From Schistocephalus solidus (taxonomy: Eukaryota; Platyhelminthes; Cestoda; Diphyllobothriidea; Diphyllobothriidae), in contig WEDG01000803.1 in NCBI GenBank assembly GCA_017591395.1, positions 62,001 through 126,000 of the forward strand: 64,000 bases of DNA, given 5' to 3'. This document shows positions 54,006 through 62,964 of the stretch, piece by piece; position 1 is the first letter of the stretch; each line of letters begins with the position of its first letter. The notes beneath the pieces are model-generated. The model was not told the origin of the DNA and made no database searches. It was given only the letters and a program-made list of their open reading frames with translations. A program made the position numbers and the translations under genes.

Positions 54006-54377
54006 CTAGACGGGTTGGGTAAGAAGCAAATTGGCAGTTGTGAACAGAAGCTGCTGATCAAATGCTGTTTCAGAGCAGTCGACGGAGGCGGAGTTCCAGT
54101 CAATGTTAGGTACATTAAAGTCCCCAACGATGAGAGTATTCGGCCGCGTAGCAAATACCTTGAGGTCATCCAGTAATTCGGCATCAGCTTCATGATGGTT
54201 TCCAGGGAATCGATACACCGTTAAGCTATAAAGACTTCGAGAACCCGTTGCTCTTACGGTCAACCATACTGCTTCCGTACAAGTCAACTTTGACGTTTTT
54301 TCTGAAACATGCAAGCCATTTTTTACGAACGTTGCTGTGCCTGCACTCCGTCTACATTTCTGTGAGGTAAGTGGCAC
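54006..54377 (-). pseudogene. Endonuclease fragment of LINE copy H
   Basis: Open 123 codons: 'AGTATFVKNGLHVSEKTS', 'SLTVYRFPGNHHEADAELLD', 'TLIVGDFNVPNIDWNSASVD'. The normal YRSP motif reads YRFP. The N-terminal ETWL part is missing upstream, where the sequence passes into a direct repeat (54343-54523). Confidence 0.75.
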
Positions 54378-54523
54378 TCACAGCTAGATCCGCGCGGACA
54401 GCTGGCTGAGTGCATGGGTTTGATAGCAAAATCTGCGAACCAAACCCTTAACCCCCCGTCCAATCGATCCACGACGTGGTGCTCAGCTGGTTGAGCCTAA
54501 CGAACTGGTTAATGGACAGGCAG
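54343..54523 (-). repeat. Interspersed repeat, copy 1 (probable LINE 5' region)
   Basis: Pairs with 56011-56184: shared 'GAGTGCATGGGTTTGAT', 'GCAAAATCTGC', 'CCAATCGATCCACGACGTGG', 'CTCAGCTGGT', 'GTTAATGGACAG'. It overlaps the start of the copy H endonuclease, so the repeat is probably the 5' part of that LINE subfamily. Confidence 0.65.
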
Positions 54524-54673
54524 TTGTCGACGCGACTAAAGTGCAGGCCCGCACGCGTGAGCATCCGCGCGAATAAACATCTGGTGCGTGAGCTACCCTG
54601 TAACGGTCGAACAGGTTCATGAAAGGCCTTGCGGCAAGTAGTTATCCTGGGCGCTGGAAGAGGTATGGCTGAC

Positions 54674-55004
54674 CTGGAGTGGAATTCTGGATATTCAGCC
54701 ACCATAATGAGTATTCTTCCAGATCCAAGGCAGGATGGCGGTAGTAATATTTCTGTCTTTTCATCAAATCGCTCCACTTGATCACTGTACCGCGAATATG
54801 ACGCTTTTTGCGAGACGCAGCGGATGCCGAATGAGAATCATTGCTTCGGTCCATCTTGACTGCCTCCATGAGTATTTCTGCCGCTAGTTCGGCAGAAAGT
54901 TTCCTTTTCCACTTAGGTCCGGCATAGGAGTAGTCCTGAGGTCCGCATGGGTTTTCGGGCCGAAAGAACTTCATTGAAGTGAAGTAGCTGCAAGCCATCC
55001 TCTT
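54674..55004 (-). CDS. Unrecognised candidate exon (110 codons)
   Basis: On the minus strand an acceptor 'GGGCGTTTCACAG' (ending 55005) precedes an open stretch of balanced composition, 'KRMACSYFTSMKFFRPENPC', 'YAGPKWKRKLSAELAAEILM', 'RGTVIKWSDLMKRQKYYYRH', 'LDLEEYSLWWLNIQ', ending at CCAG|GTCAGC. The whole open frame spans 54642-55154. It resembles no retroelement protein I know and looks like a host gene exon (Cys, Trp, Tyr and charged residues evenly spread). I cannot name it, and neighbouring exons were not found. It could be a chance ORF. Confidence 0.35.
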
Positions 55005-56010
55005 CTGTGAAACGCCCAGTGATGTGACGCCGTAGCGAAAATGGCATGGCAGCCACCTCTTCGCACAATTCCTAGCCTGACAAGGCCCGGAATGTGGCCA
55101 GCCCACGCTTGTACCCCTCACTGTCCTCAGCAGGCCGCATTTGGAGCACACCACGCGTGGCGCCCGTCGGTAGGCGAGAGAAACTTATGTACGCACCAGC
55201 GTCCTCTTCTAAGACCCGACTGCGGCTTCGCATCCGAGTGTTCTCCTACCCCCTTCCCTCCCCTTTGCATGACCTGTCAGGACTTAGAGGATGTTGAGGC
55301 CGCGGTGGCAAGACGCTACCACACGCATGCTGGGCGAGAATTTGTTAAAGTACGTGCCCATGTGCTAAGCTGTTTTTGCACGTCGGAAAGGCCTTGGGCA
55401 CCCGTTGATTATCAAATGGGAGCTATGAACAACTTGAGCGCCTAAAGAGCGTGTGATCGAAGCAGCGGGCTGTGAGGTCACAATAAAGGCTCCGCTCTTA
55501 CACCGTAGTAGGTGTGAAAACAAAAAGAACGACTAAAAAACTTTAAAAGCAGTCAAGAGCCCGTCTTGATGACAGAGCATTTTACTGACCAGAGCGGAAC
55601 TCACAAGCCAAAATCGTAGCCGATCGGCTGACTGAACTACTTAAAGAATAGCGGTGCAAGGTAACACTTCATTACGTTGCAGATTTGTTGCGTACTCTCC
55701 CTGCAAGCAAGGTGAGCATGCTTAAAAATGTACCACTTTCGTGGTACGAAGTGATACGGCGGCTGAAGTAAAAATATAGTCCACGGAAGTGAATACTATG
55801 AAGATACTAGCAAATGTATAATTTCTGCTGTTCGTAATTAAACACAGTCTTCTACCCAATGTATACGAGGAACAACCGTGTAATCGTGGGTTTTGGGGGG
55901 AGGAGGGATATAAATACTCTACTCCACCCAACCGCCGAATGAGACCTGTGAGGATTGCTTCTTAAACCAATATTGTGCTGTGTCTGGTCTGTAGTTAAAT
56001 CAATGCATTT
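55005..56010. other. No gene seen
   Basis: Unassigned. A 134-codon plus ORF (55041-55445) overlaps the candidate exon's upstream sequence and has no recognised motif. Confidence 0.4.
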
Positions 56011-56184
56011 TGCCCCTCTGTCTACTTTTCTGTGAACTAAGTGGCGCAAACATCTTGCTGATTGAGTGCATGGGTTTGATCGCAAAATCTGCTGCCCTAC
56101 TCTCCACCACCACTCCCTACCCAATCGATCCACGACGTGGTACTCAGCTGGTCGAACCTAATGACCTCGTTAATGGACAGACAG
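56011..56184 (-). repeat. Interspersed repeat, copy 2
   Basis: Second copy of 54343-54523, about 1.67 kb away in the same orientation. Similarity stops at 'GTTAATGGACAGACAG', precisely where the long palindrome begins. Confidence 0.65.
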
Positions 56185-56594
56185 CCCTGTGAGGACTCCG
56201 CCCGGTCTCACACTTCGGACGCCACTCTCGCGGCCGTACGGGCCCTTGTCCGTCAGCCAATTTCTTCCAACGCCTCCTCCGATAGTTCTGTATAGAATAC
56301 GCTGTCCTACCAACTGGTGTCCTACTTCTCTTCTCATACCGAACCGAGCCAGAAGGTGATAGTCGTTAGTGTCTTATCGTACCAACGTAAGTTCTAACGG
56401 AGGACCCTAGCCGCTGCGACCTTCAGGCCTGGTTCCGTAGAAGAAGAGAGAAAGAGTAAAAGCCAGTTAGAAGGAATGTATTCTATACAGACCTATCGGA
56501 GGAGGGATTGAAAGAATTTGGCTGTTGAACAAGGACACGTCCGGACGCCAGAGCGGCGTCCGAATTGTGAGACCGTGCGGAGTCGTCACTGGGC
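56184..56594. repeat. 411-bp imperfect palindrome (fold-back element)
   Basis: The left half (from 'GCCCTGTGAGGACTCCGC') and the reverse complement of the right half (from 'GCCCAGTGACGACTCCGC') stay collinear to the centre near 56389. Matching blocks include 'CGGTCTCACA' with 'TTCGGACGCC', 'CCTCCTCCGATAG', 'TCTGTATAGAATAC', 'AACTGG', and near the middle 'GAACC' with 'GAAGGT'. By eye about three quarters of positions match, with almost no loop. No ORF. Could be a MITE-like fold-back transposon or a hairpin-RNA locus. Confidence 0.8.
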
Positions 56595-56969
56595 ATCCAC
56601 CGGGGTCATGCTTGAGTCAGCCTTGAGAATAATTGTCAGATTGGACAGCCAGGATTGGCAAGGACCAGACAGGCACTGGTGCGCACGTGCATGTAATCGT
56701 GAGAGGTTCAGCATTCCAACATGCGCGCGGAGTCCGACAAATACAGTTTCCCTTAGAACTTAAACTGCTGCGATTTCTGCTTCGGGCAGCGCGGTCTGAA
56801 AACATGTCAAGGCTCGAGCTGATCAGAAGCAGTCGTTTGGTCAGTCGATGCACCCAACGTCCCCTCTGGTTGCCTAGACGTGATCAGCCTGAAACGCAGA
56901 GGTGAAACGAAGGCTGCATTATTTCTGACTTCACGCGTAGAAACGGCAATAGTAATCCCTCCACCGCAA

Positions 56970-57480
56970 TAAAGGCGGCCTTGTGCGAATATTCAGGAAG
57001 GATATGGCATGTTCTGCAATACAGTAAGGACGCTTCAGAACAGACCAAGCACATTGCTGCAGGACTAGGTGTTAGAATTGCACACCGGCCCAAAGTTACC
57101 AGGTGCAGCAGTATCGTGCAAAAATATAGGCCGAACAAATCTCAAGGAACAGGCAAGGATAGTGCATCGCATCCGATACCTTAACTCCCCTTAGAACTAC
57201 ACAGACCGAATGAACGCATGCTCGGGTGGAGCATGTATGAACAAGCTGGCTGTAAGACGGGGTGACGGATTTTCTCTAGTGGCTGCCCACACCTACGAGA
57301 CGGGCCATGAGTTCACCTTCGTAGCCGTCAACCTAATCGTCCACACTGGAAACAAGATAAGCAGAGAATTGAATGAGGTCTGGGTCTCAGACAAGAACTC
57401 AATCAAACGATATATCGACTTGGCATCAGCCTACATAGCCCTGCGCAGTCGCCTCCAGATTTACGACATTGATCGTTGAT
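56970..57480 (+). mobile_element. Penelope-like element fragment (RT end and GIY-YIG endonuclease)
   Basis: 'AAGLGVRIAHRPKVTRCSSI' is the linker after the RT in tapeworm Penelope-like proteins. The endonuclease part gives 'NKLAVRRGDGFSLVAAHTYE', 'TGHEFTFVAVNLIVHTGNK' and 'ISRELNEVWVSDKNSIKRYI' with 'LASAYIALRSRLQI' (57210-57479). The GIY-YIG proper has decayed (the expected 'VY.IPC..C...YIGETGR' is stop-ridden at about 57165-57230), but the conserved 'EH..AVRRGD...H....GH.F' and 'RE..EAW' pattern is clear. Confidence 0.65.
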
Positions 57481-57879
57481 TTACCTTTACCCCCTGGAAC
57501 CGTGTCTTATTCTGTTGGTGCTACTAGCTCCAGCGATAGACTCCTTTACGAGGCTAAGAAGAATAAACTTGTTCTGGCACTTGACCAGTCTTCTTCCTTA
57601 ATCACATGGGGGGCAATGTGGCTCCTTAGGCTTACAACTTTAGCCGAGGAAATCTTTCTCCCGTAATTAACCCTGGTATTGAAGGCACCAGTAAGAATAC
57701 GGAGAACAACGCAGGCGAATAACCTGATGCGAAACCCTTCTGACAGTAGCATTTACGTCGATGCGTGACGTCAGTATTACGGTCAGTGATCAACCTCGTG
57801 AAAATTGAACGAAAATTCTGAAATGCATTTCCGAATAGTAAAGATTCCTTAAGTGAGATTGTGATAGTGGTAATCTTGC

Positions 57880-58485
57880 AACCTAATCCCAAAAGAGTTC
57901 AGACATGTCAGGATTCCGGCTTTTGAACGGACGTCTTTTCAGCCTTCTGTATAAACCATATTCAGTAAAAAATGAATATTTAAGTAGCTTGCAACTTTTC
58001 CATTGATTTGCGATGCCCTTTCATATTCAACGATGTTCTGTGGAAAACGTTAACAAAAATATTCGTTCATGTACTCATTGTATATTAAATCACATCATTG
58101 CGAATTTTTATGCTGAAGCAAAGGTTTGTTTAGCTTTTAAAACTTTGTATAAGTCTCGATCTCTCGTTGCATTAGCGTTTAGGGTTTTCAGTAGGAGAAA
58201 AATCATGCATTCCTCTAAACCAATAGGAATATATTATATAGCGTTCATAAAAACCTGTGACGGATGTGGACTCTGTTTTATACCTGATGAAGGGCAATAA
58301 TACACATAAATATAACATACTATATAAATTGGGATTGTAAGGTCTTGAAAATCTCATAATTCGAACCTTTTTTAAAACCGAAAGATACACTCAACTTGTG
58401 AACGAAATTTGACTATGTACCATAAAGAATAATTTGCTTGCATTTTCTATACAATGTATTTGAATTTATAAGGACATTGCTTATC
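57880..58485 (+). repeat. AT-rich block 3' of the Penelope-like fragment
   Basis: Collinear with 39660-40430: 'AGGATTCCGGCTTTTGAAC', 'ATTTAAGTAGCTTGCAAC', 'TATTCGTTCATGTACTCAT', 'GAAAATCTCATAATTCGAA', 'TTTTCTATACAATGTATTTGAA'. It lies 400 bp past the GIY-YIG fragment and is probably the element's 3' region or terminal repeat. Confidence 0.5.
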
Positions 58486-58778
58486 AACGGAAAATATGCA
58501 CACAAATTAAGTAATATTTTATACTGAATATTGTGAAAAGCCACACTAACAAAAGTTGGCATACTTGCATATCTGAAATATTTTGCTGATTATTCTACAA
58601 GAGAATATATGTCACAATCCCCCTTAAAGAATCCTTCTTAATCGAAAAAAACATTTCAAAATTTTGCTCAGCATTCAATGAGCTCATTTACGGACTGTAA
58701 ATGAGCCAACATGTCGTTGTGTGTACAAACCGGACAATACTTGTCAGGTATTTTGAAGAAATTATTTGTCCCCCAATC

Positions 58779-59010
58779 GACAGTTCGACCGTCGATTTCG
58801 ACGAGGTCCACCATATGCTCCACACCAGGTGGTGCAGGCACGGTCACTTGTGCGTGAATTAGTTTTAAGTGATAGTAACCTTGCGATGCAGCTACCACAC
58901 TCTCTTCTCCTCCCCCAACTGAGCCCGGTGTCAAGACAGAGTCAAGAAGACCGGAGATGGGAGAGGGCACAGGTGGCTGGCGCGGCCGGAGCTGCCCCTG
59001 GGTGAACCAC
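58779..59010 (-). repeat. Family 3 3'-terminal module (copy 3)
   Basis: Reverse orientation of 16803-17013, ending (on minus) at 'GACGGTCGAACTGTC'. Translates to a Gly/Ser-rich open stretch (58668-59015) that is not a gene. Confidence 0.7.
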
Positions 59011-59554
59011 CACACCTGACACGGATCCCACGGAGTGGGAGTGCCATAAAGGTCACATTAAGAAGGAGCCATTGCAGCTTGACTCTCAGTCCGCCAGTCA
59101 GCCACTACACACAAAACGCACTTTGGACTGACCACGCGGTCCGAGTTATCCCGTCAGTTGGCAACCTTTCAAGCCATGGCCTTTAGAGCACAGTGATAGT
59201 TTCAAGTGCGTCAGATTGTTTATAGTGAGGAACATGCGCTGAGCTGTCGACTTCACTCTATCCCCCACCCTTACAATCAGACCACCATCCGAGCCAGTCA
59301 GTTGTCTGATGTGGGAGTGTGCATTGGCTGACGGGTCGGCGTACCCGTCTTCAAGCACCACAGCACGACCTGGCCCCCATAACGCACACACCAGGATTTA
59401 CTTACTCAGTGGATATGGAGGAGCCATCGCCATCTGACTCCCAGTCCACTGGTCAGCCACTCGACTCAGACAACACATACACTGGGCCGATGGCGTGGTC
59501 TGGTGTAAGCGTCAGATTGGCAGCCTTTCAAGCCACGGGTTCCATGCCGGTCTA

Positions 59555-60141
59555 TCCTGGGCAAGATCCTCGCATGTCACCGGGTTGATTTGCAGTTGCT
59601 TCAGCGATTTCTTCAAAGTGTCCTTGTAGCGTCATTTTTGACCTCCCTGTCGGCGAGCACTCGTAGTGACGTCTCCGTAGAAAAGACGTTTGGGTAGTCG
59701 CTCGTCGTCCATTCTTAACAGGTGACCGCTCCATCGCAGTTGCACTTGCCTCAAAATGGCGTGGATGCTGAGGATTCCGGTCCGCTCCAGGACTTCCGTG
59801 TTCGGGATCCTGTCTTGCCATCTCAGTTTCAGTATTCTGCGGAGGCAGCTAAGATAAAAGTTATTCAGCTTCCTGGCTTGGTTCGAGTAGACGGTCCAGG
59901 TCTCCGCTCCATAAAGGAGTGTCATCAAGACGACGGCCTTGCACATCTTCAGTTTGGTGTTCAGGTGAATACCATGGCGATTCCACACTGAGGTCTGCAG
60001 CCGGTCGAAGGCCTGACTGGCTTTGGAGATCCGTTGGGCAACCTCGTCATTGATTTCGTGTTGCGTGGCAGCGTGCTTCCTAGATAAGCGAAGGTTTCCA
60101 CTTTTTGAATTGAGCACCGTTGACATTGATTCAGGGAGCAT
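59555..60141 (-). pseudogene. Family 3 post-RT region (second copy)
   Basis: ORF 59632-60141: '[20 protein letters not shown]', '[20 protein letters not shown]', '[20 protein letters not shown]', '[20 protein letters not shown]'. One frame shift leads on to 'KDTLKKSLKQLQINPVT' and 'EDLAQDRPAW', after which the zinc-finger arm is missing and the 3' UTR begins. Confidence 0.82.
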
Positions 60142-60199
60142 TGTATTCCGCGCTGTGTGGCGGCTGGTGCATGAAAACCGTTTTGGCTGTACTGATTGT

Positions 60200-61108
60200 T
60201 AATCAAAAATCGGCGAAGAGGTTCATACGCCTTTGCATGTCCTCCTCCATCACGGTGTTAAAGGTGCATTCGTCCTCGAAGAGCAAGTCATGGACTGTAG
60301 TCTTAGACACGCGTGTTGAAGCCTGCATATTCCGACTGTTAAGAAGGTGCCCATCAGTTCTGTAGACATTGTGGATCTCAGGGGAGCTCATCACGGTAGG
60401 CGTCCATCAGCATAGCTGAGAACATGAGACTGAACAGGGTGGAGGCCAATACGCAACCCAGCTTCAATCCGTTGGTCACTGCGAATGCTTCGGATACCGT
60501 CCAGTTGTCAGTGACACGCGCCGTCATCCCGTCATGAAGCTGACGCACCATGTGCTTGAACTGCTCAGGACAGCCGAATTTCCGCATGACATTCCACAGT
60601 CCATCGCGATGCACCGTGTCAAAGGCTTTCGTTAGATCCACGAAGGTAATGTATAAGTGAGTTCGCATCTCCTGACACTTATTTTGGAGCTGTGGGCGGA
60701 AAAGATCATATCAGTTGTTGCGCGGTGTCGGTGGAAGCCAAATTGACTTTCTGGGAGCAGGCCCTGCTGTAGGTGGCCGTTCAGACGGTTGAGAAGGATA
60801 CCGGCGAAGATCTTCCCGGCGATGTTGAGCAACGAGATGCCTCTGTGATTATCACAGAGTTGCCGGTTCCCCTTCCGTTTGTATAGTTGGACGATGGTCG
60901 CGTCTTTGTAATCCTGAGGAACTTGTCCTTGGTGCCACATCTCATGGAAGAGTGTTGTGAGTTCTGCCATCAGCCGGGGCCCACTTTGCTTGTAGACTTC
61001 CGGTGGGATTGCGTCGGATCCCGGTGCTGTACCGCTGGAAATCTGCTGCATGGCCCGGATGGGTTCTGGTAGGGAAGGCGGCATATCAAGGTCATTGTTC
61101 GTGTCCAC
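60200..61108 (-). pseudogene. Family 3 reverse transcriptase (second copy)
   Basis: Two long open stretches: 60632-61108 ('SGTAPGSDAIPPEVYKQSG', 'DYKDATIVQLYKRKGNRQL', 'NHRGISLLNIAGKIFAGILL') and 60378-60668 ('FVDLTKAFDTVHRDGLWNVM', 'LGCVLASTLFSLMFSAML'). Motif C at about 60260-60290 reads 'LLFEDECTFN' instead of 'LLFADDCALN', so the catalytic Asp pair is lost. Confidence 0.82.
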
Positions 61109-61565
61109 TTGAGGGAGCCGGTCAATGGCAGCTTTGGGGATGGCTGATGAGCAATTAAGGAAATTTCTGAAGTGCTCGGTCCAGCGCTTCAGAATTTGCG
61201 ATTTCTATGTCAGTAGTGTTGTGCCGTCAGAGCTGAGCAGCGGTGTGGTCCCCTTGACACAGGGTCCGTAGATGGCTTTGATGACTTTGAAAAAGTTTTT
61301 AATTTCATTGCGGGCCACATACCCCTGGATTTCGGACCATCCAGGCAGCCTGCATCTCTTGCAGCTGTTGCTGTAGAAGGTGGCGGCATCTGAAGAAGGC
61401 TGCTTTGGTGGCGTCAGTCCGAAGGTCCATGTAGGCTTTGTGTAGTCCATTCTTCTCCGCGAGTAAGTTGCTGATGTCGGCGTCATTGTCGTCAAACCAT
61501 TCCTGGTGTTGACAGCGTGCGTGTCCAAGGACTTTGAGGGCGGAGAAGAGGATAATATTTCGCAG

Positions 61566-62520
61566 TTAACACCATCGTGTTTCCACGGTGGCGTTATTAT
61601 CTGTAGCATGCAGGTTCTCCAGTTTCTGGGCTATTTGGTTGCTGAAATCAAAACAGTGAGTAGGCAGATTTAACAAAAGAGTATTTAACTTACCTGGTGG
61701 TCGCTTACCTTGGGGCCTTTGTCGGGGTTGAAGTCGGAGCCTCATCTGGGAGATGACGAGGCGGCGATCCATCCAACCATCAGCATCGCGGATCGACTTG
61801 GTTAGCAGCACGTCCTGTCGATCTCGCCTCTGGACGAGAACATAGCCAAGCAGCTGCCAGCGCCGCGACCGAGGGTGCATCCACCCGGTCTTTTCCCAGG
61901 TCGGAAGGCGGAAGAAGGTGTAGGTAAGCAGGAGACGATGTTCCGCACACGTTTGCAGAAGAAGGAGGCCATTATCGCTACAGCTACCGAAACCGTGGGG
62001 ACCCAGCACTCCCTGCCAGGCAGCGTGGTCCTTCCCGACGCGGGTGTTGAAGTCACCAGGGACAATTAACTTGTCCACCTTCGGCACAGTCGCCAGCAGG
62101 GCGTGCAGGTCCTCGTAGAATTTGTCCTTCGCCACATCAGAGCTCGTCATTGGGGGAGCGAAGGCGCTGATGATGGTGACGAACTGGTCTCCCCGAAGAG
62201 GCAGGCGGAGGCTCATCAGGTGGTCATTGATCCCCTGCGGCAGACAGGGCAGACGTCCCACGATGTCATTCCAGATGGCAAAGGCAACACCAGCGTCACG
62301 TCGCTCTGCCTTTGGCCGGCCGCTCCAGAAGAAGATGTAGCCGGCACCCACCTCCTCCAGCTGACCCTGCTCAGAGAATCGGAGCTCGCTGGGAGCAGCA
62401 ATGTCCACCTTGTAGCGCGCCATTTCCCGAGCGACTAGCGCCGTCCTCCGTTCCGGCCGGTTGCTCCTAGGATTGTCTAAAATGGAACGAACATTCCAGG
62501 CTGCTAGTGTATGAGTATGG
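61566..62520 (-). pseudogene. Family 3 endonuclease (second copy)
   Basis: Long open frame 61566-62423 plus an upstream part. '[16 protein letters not shown]' (the catalytic ETRF is SELRF, Glu kept), '[19 protein letters not shown]' (GDFN intact), '[19 protein letters not shown]' (DYVLV is GYVLV) and '[15 protein letters not shown]' (TDHRL is MDRRL, catalytic His lost). Better preserved in length than the plus copy but with more catalytic changes. Confidence 0.82.
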
Positions 62521-62964
62521 TATTGGGGTATTGCGTGGAGGCAAGCAGTGCTCTCCCTAAATAGGGCTGCTCGGACATCCCAGACTGCTGCCGAACTCCA
62601 CTATGGGGCACGGTTTTGTTTTAGTGGGAAGGCGACCCGAGTTAGCCTGGGCCGTCTACGGGGTTGCTGTCGCCCCCACCGTAGAACTTTTTGAGAGAGG
62701 GGAGGTGGGAAGTTCGGAAGTCAGACATACCGGGTGTGGAGGCACACACAACACCGGAGACCATCACCTGGTTTAGACCGCAGGTCGTGACGGTTGCCCG
62801 GGGTGTGGCCGCTGGGAAGAACCCAACTTCGAGGAGCCGTAGGTGAGAGTTGAGCACCAGTTAGAGGTGGCCACAGGAGCATTCACCACCTGTACGAGAC
62901 AAATGGAGCGACCAAATGCTATCTGTGTGGTGCCACCCCTAGCTAGTACCCATACACCCCAATC

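Larger units (their letters stand above)
52901..54377 (-). mobile_element. Family 2-type CR1-like LINE, copy H
   Basis: Minus strand, in order: endonuclease (54006-54377, 'RPNTLIVGDFNVPNIDWNSA'), then in shifted frames 'GQQMNCLDLVFTRSPDNI' and the linker ('WRGDFEQMKNDLSPIDW'), linker segment 53283-53489 ('PKVLYSYIRQSTRNKYPIPL'), and RT fingers to motif near 'DAQYGFRSGRST' (52970-53283). It ends at a TAG-rich microsatellite; the palm with FADD is absent. A different subfamily from element 2 at 7440-10470. Confidence 0.8.
58779..62964 (-). mobile_element. Family 3 RTE-like LINE, second copy, zinc-finger arm deleted
   Basis: Minus strand from about 62964: 5' UTR (matches 11470-11617), N-terminal region 'TPRATVTTCGLNQVMVSG', endonuclease (61566-62520), linker, RT (60200-61108), C-terminal region (59632-60140) and 3' UTR ending in the terminal module 58779-59010. 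Sequence runs from 'EDLAQDRPAW' straight into the 3' UTR at about 59555, so the C2H2 arm present at 15243-16270 of the other copy is absent. An 8-bp CCCCAATC at 58771-58778 and 62957-62964 may be a target duplication. Confidence 0.85.

Noticed and set aside
58668..59015. 115-codon Gly/Pro-rich minus ORF
   Set aside because: It lies in the family 3 3'-terminal module, which recurs at 16803 and 38966 without a conserved frame.
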